From positions 2,170,001-2,234,000 of the forward strand of contig JACCLO010000011.1 in NCBI GenBank assembly GCA_029448655.1: a stretch of 64,000 bases of DNA. The letters are read 5' to 3'. Shown here piece by piece: positions 45,775 to 56,536 of this stretch (position 1 is its first letter; each line of letters begins with the position of its first letter). Made by a program: the position numbers and the translations under genes. This DNA comes from Wolfiporia cocos (taxonomy: Eukaryota > Basidiomycota > Agaricomycetes > Polyporales > Phaeolaceae). Below the pieces are notes generated by a model. The model searched no databases and had not been told where the DNA came from. It saw only the letters and a list, made by a program, of their open reading frames with translations.

Positions 45775-47156
45775 GAATTGCAGAGAAGGCGAGAAGGAGC
45801 TGAGGAGGGGACTGGGACATCTTCACGGGGCTAGCCCGGCGAGCGGCCGAGGTCGGTCACACCTGGATTGGCCTCGGACCGGCCAACTCTGTCTGGCATC
45901 GACGTCAGCTCGCCACTACACTATCTCTGATTAGATAAGCTGCGTATCTGTCGTCTGGTCGTTCACATCTACCGCGACAAACATACCTTCATCTCGCACA
46001 TATTCCATGCTGGCACCCATCACCTCGCGCAGCTTCATCCAGCTTTGATTTTGCTATGGATCCCTGGAAGACTGGGTAGAGCAGCAAGGTCATAGCACAA
46101 AGCTCATCGGCGTGCTCAAGCCTAGATTGCCCGACTTTTGCCGCTCGAGCCGTTCCAGGCCTCTTTTCCGCTATGGGCTGTGAACATCCGCCGCCTCTGG
46201 CTTGTTCTAAGACCGACTTAGACCGGCCAGGACATGACTCTGACATATCAGTGGCAGTGGGCGTCGTGCATGTACGTTGAACGGATCTTCGAAGCAGCGC
46301 TCTGCAGCAACGCGAGTCCGTTTCACCGCAGTACCGAGGTCGAAGCCCGTGCTTACGACGGCAAACCAGGCGGAACACAACGTTACGAAGTCATCATGCG
46401 GACCGCTCAAGCTTTCGGTATACCGATAGGAGACATGCTGGCCCAGGTACGTTCCGTCGGAGTCGGAGACAGGCGAATTGCAATTTCGCGCAGCCCCGGT
46501 CAAATTCAACGAAGTTCACAACACGGAGCCATTCCCATGGCCGAAATCAACACCAATCAGCTTCGAGATTTCTTCTTGGTTTAGCCTAGAATCGCATCCT
46601 TACTGTGCGGCTTCGTTCACGGATCCACTCACAAGACGGCCAGATGCGGGCGTTCGAAGCCACACACTTGAGCTACCAAGTCCTGCGGAACAACGCGAGC
46701 AATCTTTGGTGGTCTCATCATTGAGATGCCACCAGTCGGAAACATCTATATCAGTGCGTATGCTTATGGCCACCATATTGGTTGCACGGAGCGTGTGGCA
46801 ATTACAGATTGACATGACATAGATATCGGTCACGCGTGACTGATCATCCCGCAAAATTCAGCCAGAGCGCTTGCTCAGCGCTCAGATAGAATACTGAGCT
46901 ATGCAACCTGAATCTCTGAGATTCAGGCGATACCGCTCTGTTATGGAATATCACTATGTTGACATTAGATTGCATGCCATGAATATAATTAATCTCTCCT
47001 TGCGAACGTATGAAGTAGGACATGGACAGCTGAAGCAGACCAATTACGTATACACCGCGCAAGCAATGGATATGCCGTTCGGGATCTACAACGGGAAACC
47101 GTTAAATGAAGTAGAATACAGGTCAATAAATGAAGCCTTGTGTTTCGTTCTATGTG
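45775..47156. other. Intergenic upstream of pyruvate decarboxylase
   Basis: About 1.4 kb. Near 45850-45890 are CGG-rich half-sites in inverted orientation (GGCCGAGGTCGGTC and GGCCTCGGACCGGCC), a possible zinc-cluster regulator site. A 21-bp palindrome lies at 46907-46927. Open frames at 46234-46584 and 46901-47251 have no recognisable family. Confidence 0.4.
46907..46927. repeat. 21-bp perfect inverted repeat
   Basis: CCTGAATCTC, a central T, then GAGATTCAGG. The 10-bp arms are exact. It could be a protein-binding site or a small hairpin; no gene context explains it. Confidence 0.7.
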
Positions 47157-49609
47157 CTACGGACACAGCTTCTCCGCCACCTCTTCCACCAGCTTGCGCA
47201 CCTCCTTCTTCTGTACGCCCTTCTCGCCGCAACCGCCCGCAGCCAATTTAACCATCAGGGTGTCTTTAGCATGTAGGACCTCGAGGAAAGGCACGAGCTG
47301 GCTCTCATACACAGGCGACAGGCGCAACAGGAACGCGAGTGCCGCCGTCAAGCGGTGCACTAGGAAGGCTCGTGTCAATCACGACGGTGGACATAAGGAT
47401 CAGTCCCAATACGCACCAGCTTCCTCGCTCTGTCCCTCGTTCGAGAGCGCTTCCAGAACGGCACTAACGAGCTCCACCTCCCACTCGCCATCTTCCTCTA
47501 CCTCATTATCGGTCGCGCTCGCTCCTCTTATCTTGTCGACCCGCCCCTTCTGCAAGAATGCGGCGACGTTGAAGGCCAAACTGGCTGCAGCGGTGCGCAC
47601 AGCGGTGTCCGCGTGCAACAGACTCGACACGATCACCTTAGTGGCTGCCACGCGCTGGCCTGCGGCAGAGAGCAGGTCCTTCGCTAACACAGAGCACGCA
47701 AAGGCGTTCGCTAGCATTCGGAGGGCAATCAGAATGAAGTTTCGCGCCTCGCTTTGAGACGCGCTTAGCGCTTCATCCGCCTTGCGTAAGAATATGTGAA
47801 CCGGGTTGATCGCAGAGGGGTTTGTGGCACACCACGTGCCGACCGCCTCGTCCAGGAGTGCCAGTCGCCAAAGGTCGACAAGTGGGAAGACCTGTGCAGT
47901 CGGTAGAGCCTGCGTGATGGTGCGTGTTGATGCCGACCAAGATGATATTAGCTGCGGACTTGCAGAAAGACCCTTAGGAGGAGAGGCATTGCGATCGGAT
48001 GGGAAGCGAGCCGATAAATACAGACTCATCGTCCTCCGTGTGATGATTTGTTCTTTGGCTTCTAGTACTTGATGTGAGGGCGAGGAGGCATCGATGAAAG
48101 AGCTGAGCTTGTTGAGCAGGTTGTCGTAAGCAGGGGGTTGGGTGAAGAGAATAGGATTGGTGGACAGTGCCTCGACAACCGGAAGCGGCAGTGATGTATG
48201 CGGGTGGGCTGTGACGTAGAGTTGTTAATATGGGGCGCCTCACGCTGCATAATGAAGATCTGGGGCACTCACGCGGGAAAGCTTGATACACTAAGAGGTC
48301 GACTTGCGATCGCAGCTCTGGAGCATTGGCACCCTTTAGCTCGTGGATCTACCGCCAGAGAGTCGTTGATACTCAATATCAAGTTGGATCGCACTTCATT
48401 GAACGCACCTTCTTGCCCTCAAGAAAGAACAGAAAAGTCGGAGTGGCGCGAATGCCCCACTCGGCACCCGCTTGACCTCCCAGTCCAACATCCATGTCGA
48501 CCTTCACGAACGCCGTTCTGTCCTTACCACTCCTATGCGTCTTTGCATATGCGAGATCCTCGAATACTGGCTCGACCATCCGGCATGGCCCGCATGTCGT
48601 GCTCGTGAAGAACACGACCACAGCTTTGTGCGTGCGCAGAAGAGAATGCAATGATGATGGATTAGTACAGATGTGCATAGGGGCGGAAATGGTAGAACTT
48701 GAGGCCAATGGAGGGGTAGAAGGCGCGGCAGAGCCGAAGGAGGCTGGCGCAGTAGGAGAGAATGCCTGGGAGGCGACGGCTTGTAGCAAGGATGCGGCGA
48801 GACTAGGATTGGGAGAAGCTGAGATGGCGGCCGCAGCATCTGCTGGAGAGGGCCGCAACGTTGCGGGAGTGGGCGCTGTACCGGGAACGGGGCGACGGAA
48901 CATGGCATCAATGGTGGGACGTAACGCGGCCCCAAATGGAGTAGAGAGAAAGTCTGATGGCAAGTCTGTTGTACGCTGAGTCAGCCGTGAAGATGCACAA
49001 AAAGATTAAACGCAAAGTACCACTGATCCAAGAGGGTATAGATCCCCCAGTTAGGAAACCAACGCAGTCATTTGTGAATGAGTTGCAGTTGAATTCTGCG
49101 ACAGAAAAGAGCCATCAGAGAGTACATTCTCCTCCTCATCAATTCGAATACCTAGAAGATGATACTAGTTGAAGACGTAAACCTGGTCAGGTCGCTCATG
49201 AAGCATTAGTAGGAGCAGTTACATACCTTGTCTGCTGTATAATGCTGCCGCATCTCAGTTAGGTACTCATTGAACGTATCTTGATCTAAAGCCGTCTCTC
49301 CCATATCTACGATCTGCAGAGGTTTGCCATGCTTCTCACAGCGAGTCTCAGCACCATCGAGAACGAGCATCACTGGGAGGACATACATGAGATTGGCCCG
49401 GCAATGTCTCACAGACTCCTTGTCCATAGAATATTTCACGTCCAAAAACAACTACAGATGTATGCCTGTTTCACGTCAATCGTAGAATAACATAGACAAG
49501 AGCTTACCACATACCAGATGCCATCGATCTGCTTCCCAGTAAGTTGTCTGGAAAGCTGTCTCGCTAGACCGTTGCTGAGGTCGTAGACGTACAACTCTAC
49601 TTTAGACAT
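47157..49609 (-). CDS. PPPDE (DeSI-type) peptidase - thioredoxin - PUL domain protein
   Basis: Starts [20 protein letters not shown] at ATG 49609. The first domain is a PPPDE/DeSI thiol isopeptidase. Catalytic His is in [20 protein letters not shown] and catalytic Cys in [14 protein letters not shown] followed by TGGSIPSWI. After a Pro/Ala/Ser-rich linker comes a thioredoxin domain with [20 protein letters not shown] (CGPC intact), AFVKVDMDV and [15 protein letters not shown]. The C-terminal region, from about 48410 to the stop at 47157-47159, matches the PUL domain: [90 protein letters not shown] modules bind Cdc48/p97. The fusion suggests a Cdc48-linked deubiquitinase or deSUMOylase; this is inference from domains. 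Confidence 0.9.
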
Positions 49610-49982
49610 GGGCTAAGCGAAGTGTAGAACCTATGAAACAGAGAGCGGGTGGTCCGAAAGAATGAGCAGAAGGGTGATATGCCAGGTGCAGGTGCGGGGA
49701 GCTTAGACGCGTCCCAATGACGCGTCCTTAAATTATGCCACGTGCGCGGAGTTTCGTGGGGATTCTAGAGAGCTACCCAAATGGGGACATCCCGACATCG
49801 CGGCGGGGCGGGTACCGTCGCAATGAAGGACAATGCGGGATAACTGAGCCGGATGACTTCATAGAAATACGACAACTTCAGCAAGTAATACGACTGACAG
49901 TAGTTTTACAACAATTGATTCTGGCATGCACGAGGGTGATATACAAAATGGTTCAGCACCAGCGTTGCGGCCTGCCAGTTGT
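49610..49982. other. Intergenic between the PPPDE gene and the RidA gene
   Basis: 373 bp. Promoter of the PPPDE gene and 3' end of the RidA gene, both on the minus strand. Nothing else was seen. Confidence 0.5.
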
Positions 49983-50554
49983 TCAAGAAACTTCAGCGAT
50001 GCACTCGATCTCGAATGCAGCACCCATGGGTAATGATGCAACCCCGATGCATGTACGAGCAGGCGGGTTCGTATGGAAGAACTGCAAAAGAGAATTCAAC
50101 ATGATGCAGCAATCTGATAGTACGTATAGAGCTTCACCTCGCTGTACACCTCATTCATGAGCTTGAAATCCTCCTTAAGGTTGGTTAGGAAAACCGTGCA
50201 CTTGAGAACACGGTCAAGGCCGCTACCAGAGGCTTGCAGAATCTTTTCCATGTTTTGTATGCCGGCGCGCTACATGTTGCAGGGTGGCAGTGATAAATAT
50301 ATCGATGAGTCAAGATCGTCGGCCATAGCGAGGCTAAGCAATGTGTCCTAACCGTCTGTGCCTTGATATCCCCCGCTAGATTCCAATCCTTGTCAGATCC
50401 GATGCTGCCTGAGACATACACAGTGCCATTGGAGATCGTCGCGTGCGCTACACGATTTGGGCATTGGTCAGGATCCTTCCACCTCCGTACTATCGCACGT
50501 ACAGAACTGGGGAAGGGGCGGAACAGCCTCTTCACTCTTAACGCAAGTTTTCAT
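49983..50554 (-). CDS. RidA / YjgF-family protein
   Basis: Small enamine/imine deaminase family protein. Exon 1 from ATG 50554 gives MKTCVKSEEAVPPLPQF, joined by a short intron to SHATISNGTVYVSGSIGSDK and DWNLAGDIKAQT. The next exons give RAGIQNMEKILQASGSGLDR and VLKCTVFLTNLKEDFKLMNE. The last is FFHTNPPARTCIGVASLPMG, which holds the conserved Arg of the R-x-C/x active site, then AAFEIECIAEVS with the conserved E-I-E-C-I-A ending. Stop at 49983-49985. Length is near 130 residues, as usual. Family role: hydrolysis of reactive 2-aminoacrylate-type imines formed by PLP enzymes. Confidence 0.88.
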
Positions 50555-51106
50555 AATGGCACGCCTGGGATCGGTGCAACAAAGGTAGGGGCTGAAAAAC
50601 GGGGGCGAAGGCGAGCTGGGATAGCGCTATGCCCATGATCTCATGCAATTGATTATATACTCGCGAGAAGATGGATGCAATCAGTAGATGTACCTCATTA
50701 GTAAGGGCGCATCAACGTTGTCAGCCCTGCCCTATGCATCCCCGAGCCTGTTGTATTAGTAATGAAGAGCTAATGCTGATCATCTTTGGATAGAGGGCCG
50801 GGGAGGCATGGTCAGTCTTATACACGCGATGTCGGGAGTACGACATCATGAGCTTGCGATATTATCGCTTGGCGGACCGGTGCTCACGATGATAAAATGA
50901 GTGTTTATCACCCGGACGAAGCGGTGCCAATACGTCGCGGGGTGCGGTGGGGTGCCAGAAAGAGGGCTACGCAGATCGGTGTACAATGCAGAGTAACATC
51001 AAACATTTGCATGAAATCCACGTAATAGGAATGCCGCGATTGAAGTGATCAGACTATATGCAAGAACGACAAGCGAGCGAATTGGTGAATCCAGCACGTC
51101 TCGGCC
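50555..51106. other. Intergenic upstream of the RidA gene
   Basis: About 550 bp with no recognised gene or repeat. Confidence 0.5.
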
Positions 51107-53168
51107 TTAAGTCTGTAACGCATTCAGCCCCGAAGGTGGAGGAACCTCGACCATCTCCATATCCGCCTCGTCGTCACTCTCCTCGTCCTCTTGTGCGGTA
51201 GCACTTGCAATCAATCCATTTAGTGTGATCGCCACTGCCCGATTCGCAGCGTCTCCGGTGGACGATTGTTCTGCGAATAGATGACTTCCCGCTGTCGGCC
51301 CCTTGTCTTTCTCAGACGAATCATTGGCGGGGGCTGACATTTGAGTCTGACCGGTCGGTGGGGTGACATGAACAAAGTCTTCCTCCTCTTCCTCCTCTTC
51401 CTCCTCGTCCGCATCCGCAATCTCCACGAGTTGCGCCGCAAGCAACGCAAGCTGCGCTTGCAGGGACGCTCTTTCGTCGTCAGTGAGTGCCGTGCGTTGC
51501 TGGGCAGCGCTTCCACTGGGGACGACGGAAGGATCAAAACCTTGCGCGGCAATGAGCGGCGGTGGGTGTGACGCATTCGCCTGAGGAACACCTCCCAAGC
51601 CTGATGTAGAGCCGAACCCAGCAGTGGGCCATGAGGCATCAAGAGAAACGAAATTTATGGCCTTCAGAATATGTTGCGCGGCCTCCCAGGCACTTGTGTC
51701 ATCAATGACAGTACCATCCCTATCCTCGCTCTCCTTCGTGTCAGATGCTGGCCCTGAAGATGAGGCCGGCGTCGAGGATTGGACGCCTGGCTTCGCATGC
51801 GCGGATGAGACTGCGTCAGGGGGCGGAGGATATGGAGGATATCCGGGAGCGCCATAAGGCGAATATCCAGCAGGAGGGTAGCCGTAGGGATAACCTGGAT
51901 ATTGAGTCGCAGTTGGATGTGGATACTGTGGATGCTGTGGCGGTGGTGGATGGGGCTGATGTGTGAGCGGAGCGTTCGTAAAAGGGGACGATGGCTGTTG
52001 TGGAGGGGCGTGCATAGCATATGCTGTTTGTGCGAAGGTTTGAGGGCGGCGGGTCGCTCGTTTTGATGTCTAAGGCCATCAGTACGTGAGCGAAGTCGCG
52101 CAAGACCTATGGACCACTCACTGTGCCACCTTCCCATGACGGATTCAATCTATATCGTCCGCCTGGTCTCTTCTCCAGTCTTCCCCGCTTGAATGCCTTC
52201 TGTAGCGCCTGACTTGCACTAGGGCGGAAATTGTTTTGCAATGGATACCGTGACGCCATCCATGTAAACAAATCCTTCGGCGCCGCACCGTCAGGATCGC
52301 CCGAATCTATGAGCGCCTCGACGATCATCTCCTCATATGATGGCAGGTCGTCAACCGGACCTGCAGGGGGTGTGGGGGCGGGCACCATCTGAGCAGGTAC
52401 ACGAGTGTGTGGTGCGGGAGGGTAGAGTGGATGTGGCTGCGCCAGTGCATGCGCGGACGTGGAAGGGTAGCCAGGTGGGGGTGGATAGCCGGGGTAAGGA
52501 TATGGAGGGGGGTATGCGTGCGGATGGTGAGGCGGCGGTGGCGGAGGGGGAGGAGGGTAGTACGGGGCATGAGGATAGGCGGGCTGCTGAGGTTGATTTT
52601 GGGAGGGAAAACCGTACGGGACGTATGGATACGGCTGATGGGGCTGGGGCAGATGAGAAGGCTGAGGTGTAGTGGAGGAAGTGTTCGATGGCTGCTGTTG
52701 AGCTGTTGCTTCAGGCGAAAGCGCTGAAGAGACTAGCGTTGAAGAAGTGAATTCTTGCGACGACTTCGTTGGAGACTTATCGCCGGTAGCAGCTGGACTC
52801 AAATAAGACACTCCTACGTTATAGTGCGACGAGCTCATCGACGTCGTGCCATGAACATCCCCATTCCCATCTTCAGATGATCCCGGAGGATGTATCTGCT
52901 GTGAAGGTGTGTCGGACACATGTGTCGGCTGAGGTGCCACCGGCGTCGGCGTGGACGTTGAAGAGGCGAAGACTGCAGGAAGCGCGGGTGGCGGCGCGCC
53001 CTGCTTCAGCGCAAGGATAGCTGCATCAAGATCTGTAGGCCAAAAGGCATCGCGGACCTGAGAGGGGGCATGCGGCTCGAATGCAAGGCAAATGTCGATG
53101 ATCTGTGATGGAGGTAGGAGACTTAAATAGGTTTTCTTTAGGGTCTTCAAGTCGTCCGCTACCGTCAC
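51107..53168 (-). CDS. Linker-histone (H15) domain protein with long proline/tyrosine-rich regions
   Basis: Two long exons. Exon 1 starts MTVADDLKTLKKTYLSLLPP at 53168. It has an N-terminal helical part of about 55 residues and a Ser/Thr/Pro-rich stretch. Then comes a Pro/Tyr/His-rich run (YPHAPYYPPPPPPPPPHHPH and similar) and the H15 winged helix: LPSYEEMIVEALIDSGDPDG, APKDLFTWMASRYPLQNNFR, SASQALQKAFKRGRLEKRPG, GRYRLNPSW. Exon 2 adds another Pro/Tyr/Gly-rich region (QYPGYPYGYPPAGYSPYGAP), a leucine-rich helix (SLQAQLALLAAQLVEIADAD) and a Glu-only run. It ends VPPPSGLNALQT (stop 51107). H15 domains bind nucleosomal linker DNA. Unlike a true H1, the flanks are not lysine-rich but prion-like and acidic, so a chromatin or transcription regulator is more likely than a bulk linker histone. 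Confidence 0.82.
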
Positions 53169-53575
53169 ACTTCATTCAGACTTGCAATGCTAGATTGTAT
53201 TTCCCTTCAAGATACACACCTTGTGAAGAGGGAGGTACGCTCTCGGGCTCTGAGTCTAGACTGGGTTGTTGGGTCATCGTCTGCAGCTGTATAGCGGCTG
53301 CACAGTTCCTCGACCCAAACTTTTCAGCCACTGCTTCACGGGCGTTAAATCACAGTTATACGATCATTAATTGACGCTTGCACTCGCTTCAGTTCAGTAG
53401 CTTGTACATTACATATGATAGTGTCTACAACAGGTGAACTAAGTGTCTCCATGCTAGCTACGGTGGGCAGTGTCATTTATTCAGGATACATAAAAGCGAA
53501 CATCAGTACAGAGAACGCTAGCCGCCAGCAACATTCTGGTATCGAGTCCGCAGGTCCTATGTAGTCTGTAAATGG
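53169..53575. other. Intergenic
   Basis: 407 bp between the H15-protein start and the F-box stop, both on the minus strand. Nothing was recognised. Confidence 0.5.
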
Positions 53576-55025
53576 TCATATAAACACCAGGTCTCGTTCA
53601 CGATCAGCTCTGCGTAATGGAAGAGATCGAATTGTTACGATATCACGTTCACACAGCTCCGGAAGCTCTCTTCGGATATAATCCCGGAGCTGCCTCTCGT
53701 ACCGAATGCTGGTGATTTGGAACGCTACGGTGTTCAATTCCTTAAACTCAGGGCGGGACAGTGGCAGTGCCATCTCTTCTACCCAGGAGAGGTCCGGGAG
53801 CCCGGTACGTTGATTAGGGTCAAAAGCGATGGCAACGCTGCGCACGCTGTCCGTACTAATTTGTGACAGGAACTTCGCCACCCATGTCGGCTGAGGTGGC
53901 GGGGGGCGACGATAAAAGTGCCAACGTTGGGGTAATAGGAATGGGGTGCTAGCCATGAATCTAATTCGACGTAAGTTGGTGCACTGGACCAGGTTGCAAC
54001 GTATATCTACGCAGGGAACGATGCTGTTAGTCATTGATAACTCGTGAACTAACGTACAAGTTACCTCGTGGGTCAACTAGACGATGCATGACAATAGTCA
54101 GCGTTTCCAGTGCTGGACCTAGCTCAGCGAATAGAGCATCGAGCCCTCGCGCTTCGTAGGCGATCACGGTAAGTTCCTTGAGCATGCACAGTATTTTGCT
54201 CGTGGTAAGCGGCGCAAGGAGGGCTTGAATATCATCACCAAAAGGAACCAGAGTGATGAAGAGGTGCGATAGCGTAGGTGGATCAGGACGTAGCGGGGAG
54301 GGTATTGTTGTTGTCCAGCTCGTGCCGCAGAAGTGGCCCTTGATCACTAAAGTCTTGAGCCTAGGCAGACTATAGATAGCCTCGGCCAGCTGCTGTCGGT
54401 CACAGATGACTAGCGAGTCAAATTCTAGTGTCTCGAGGGATTGCGACAACAGTGCGATCCGTTTTGTCATGCGGGAATCGAGATGAATCTCGGTGAATCT
54501 TAGGGTGGTCACATTGTGTAGCCTTTTTATTGCTTCTTCTAGGTGTGCACAATCCTTCGCGAATCGGTCCGATACACCTTTGACGAAGTCCTTATGTTGA
54601 AGCCGGTAATCCACTGTTACAACCTTGACACATAGACCAAGAGAGACGTTCGCATCAAGGATGAGATTGAAACGAGCCACGTTTTCCCTAGTAAGGCGAA
54701 TGTTGTAGAAGAGGTGGTGACGTGAAGCGGGTACCCAGGAACGACAGGTGAGACAGCATGCTGCGAGCGTACAGGGGTCATCGTGTAAGAAATCGACAAT
54801 CCTGTCGCAAAGTTCTGCAGGAAGCCTGCGGTTGGGGGGTGCTTCATCTGAGATGACAGTGTCATTGAACACTTTCTCGATGACCGGCTGACTGAGCCGT
54901 TTACGTCTGATGACGCTGCTCAATGACCTTCGCCAAGATCGCTTTCTGTCAAGATGAAATGAGCTGAGGGGACACCAGGATCTGCAGCCGCACGAAGATA
55001 CGATACCTCTTCGAATCTCCGTCAT
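53576..55025 (-). CDS. F-box protein
   Basis: Exon 1 runs from ATG 55025; the last exon ends at the TGA 53576-53578. The N-terminus is basic (RKRSWRRSLSSVIRRKRLSQ). The F-box is NRRLPAELCDRIVDFLHDDP then AACCLTCRSWVPASRHHLFY, with the usual LP-E-L, C-x-x-C-R-x-W pattern. Leucine-rich segments follow (RLHNVTTLRFTEIHLD, SQSLETLEFDSLVIC, YSLPRLKTLVIKGHF, PTLSHLFITLVPFG, CMLKELTVIAYEARGLDALF). After a short intron the C-terminal part is NLVQCTNLRRIRFMASTPFL and WVEEMALPLSRPEFKELNTV. It is a probable SCF substrate receptor with unknown target. A second short intron lies near 54010-54060. Confidence 0.85.
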
Positions 55026-56536
55026 TCTCCTGTTGACCTTGTAACAGCAGGTTGAGTTGACTGAGACTGCTTTCTAAGGACATACAGTCTGCTAGAACAA
55101 TTTCGAATGCTCAAAAGTGCATTCAACGATACAGGGAGTATTGGATCCGATCTCACCGATATACGGTCGACTGCTGCAGCAAAAGAGAGGAGCAGGCGCA
55201 GCAATGTGCAAAAGACGCGCCTCGTGTATATACGCACTTGTTATCGATCTATCTCTATCTATCTCTATCTCCAAGTGACCAACAACGTGTTTTGATTTGA
55301 CCTAGACGCTCGAGTTGGAACGCACTGCCCAAGTGCCGCAACTTAGATCCTAGTTCCGATTCATAGTGACCTGGAAAGGTTGCAATGTTTTCCGCAGCTC
55401 GTAGGCTATGAGATTGCTCAAGAGCGAGACGGACAAAAGACAGACACCAGAGTGAGGGGGTTGTCACGTTCAGTGCAGTGATCCTGGCTGGGGTCTGTTA
55501 CGGTCGCCTAGGATTTAGATGCAAGTTCTATCATCCGCATCCCAGTGAGCCATGAGTTCCGTAGCGACGGCAGATGGTTACAATCATGCAGCAACACGTT
55601 GAAGAATACTCGGCACTGCTCAGCACAGGCGATGAACAGATGTCTCCCGTTCCCCGTGGGGATGGTCTGGGGTTTGACGCCACCGGCATTCAATTACCGA
55701 ATTATCATCCGAATGCCGGTGAGTACAAGTGCAGTCACACCTATAAGTAACACAGCTCGACCGCAACATCCTCCACTTGCCTTGGTCGCAGCTTTCATCA
55801 GCCCTTCTACGGCTGCCATTCCTACGCTTATTGAATTCCTGTAGTATCCCACTGCACCGGAGCTGATTGGGGCTTTCTAACGGAATTAGAATTTACCAAC
55901 GTCGGGCTGGCGCGCACCGTTCGGAGCCCTGTCCTCCTGATATAGAGGAGGAGCTGTATACATGTTTTGCAGGCCGTCCGCCATCTGCACGATTCTGGGG
56001 CGGCGTTCACGGTCACTGGTATGTTCGGATAGATAACCTAGGCCCGCATAAGCAGATTCCGGCCTTCGGATACGGAGACTTCACGTAGACTTGGCACGCT
56101 CAAGGCAGGCCGAGTGTACCTCCAATAGTTGGAAGCCCGCGGAATCGCGATCTTCGCTATGTCATGGGAGCATGAGTGCCTCATCTTTCCCAGACGGAAG
56201 ACCGTGTACGGCCTTCCGTCGTGTAATTCGCGGGGCATACTTTGGCTCTGCGCGTCTTAGCGCAGATGTGGTTGTAGGACCGATTGTTGCCTGCTGCTCT
56301 CTCTTTTACATCTTCATCTGGCCGCGCTCAAGTAGGCTTCATGAGTCGCTCGCAGCTCGTACTCTCCGCGAGCAAGGTGCGAGTCTCCTTCCACGTCACC
56401 GTTGCGCGTGGCTGCTACATGTTTCTGCCGAGGAACTCAGTATCTTCTACACACTTTTTTTCCTACACTAATTCCGTGTATACGAGATAGGTCGCTGACC
56501 GATACGCATCTACAGTCACTGAGATCATTGGCAGCC
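55026..56536. other. Intergenic between F-box and carnitine acyltransferase genes
   Basis: 1.5 kb. Holds a short ATCT-type microsatellite (about 55246-55271) and a possible but unsupported small frame near 55574-55844. No recognised gene. Confidence 0.4.
55246..55271. repeat. Short ATCT/CTAT microsatellite
   Basis: Interrupted tetranucleotide run (ATCTATCTCTATCTATCTCT) about 220 bp upstream of the F-box gene start. Confidence 0.8.

Noticed and set aside
46234..46584. 116-codon plus-strand frame upstream of pyruvate decarboxylase
   Set aside because: No recognisable similarity and no supporting exon structure.
55574..55844. Possible small two-exon gene (start MVTIMQQHVEEYSALLSTGD)
   Set aside because: The frame looks protein-like, but the intron needed would be only 36 bp, below the normal minimum here. 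The product is short and matches nothing I know.
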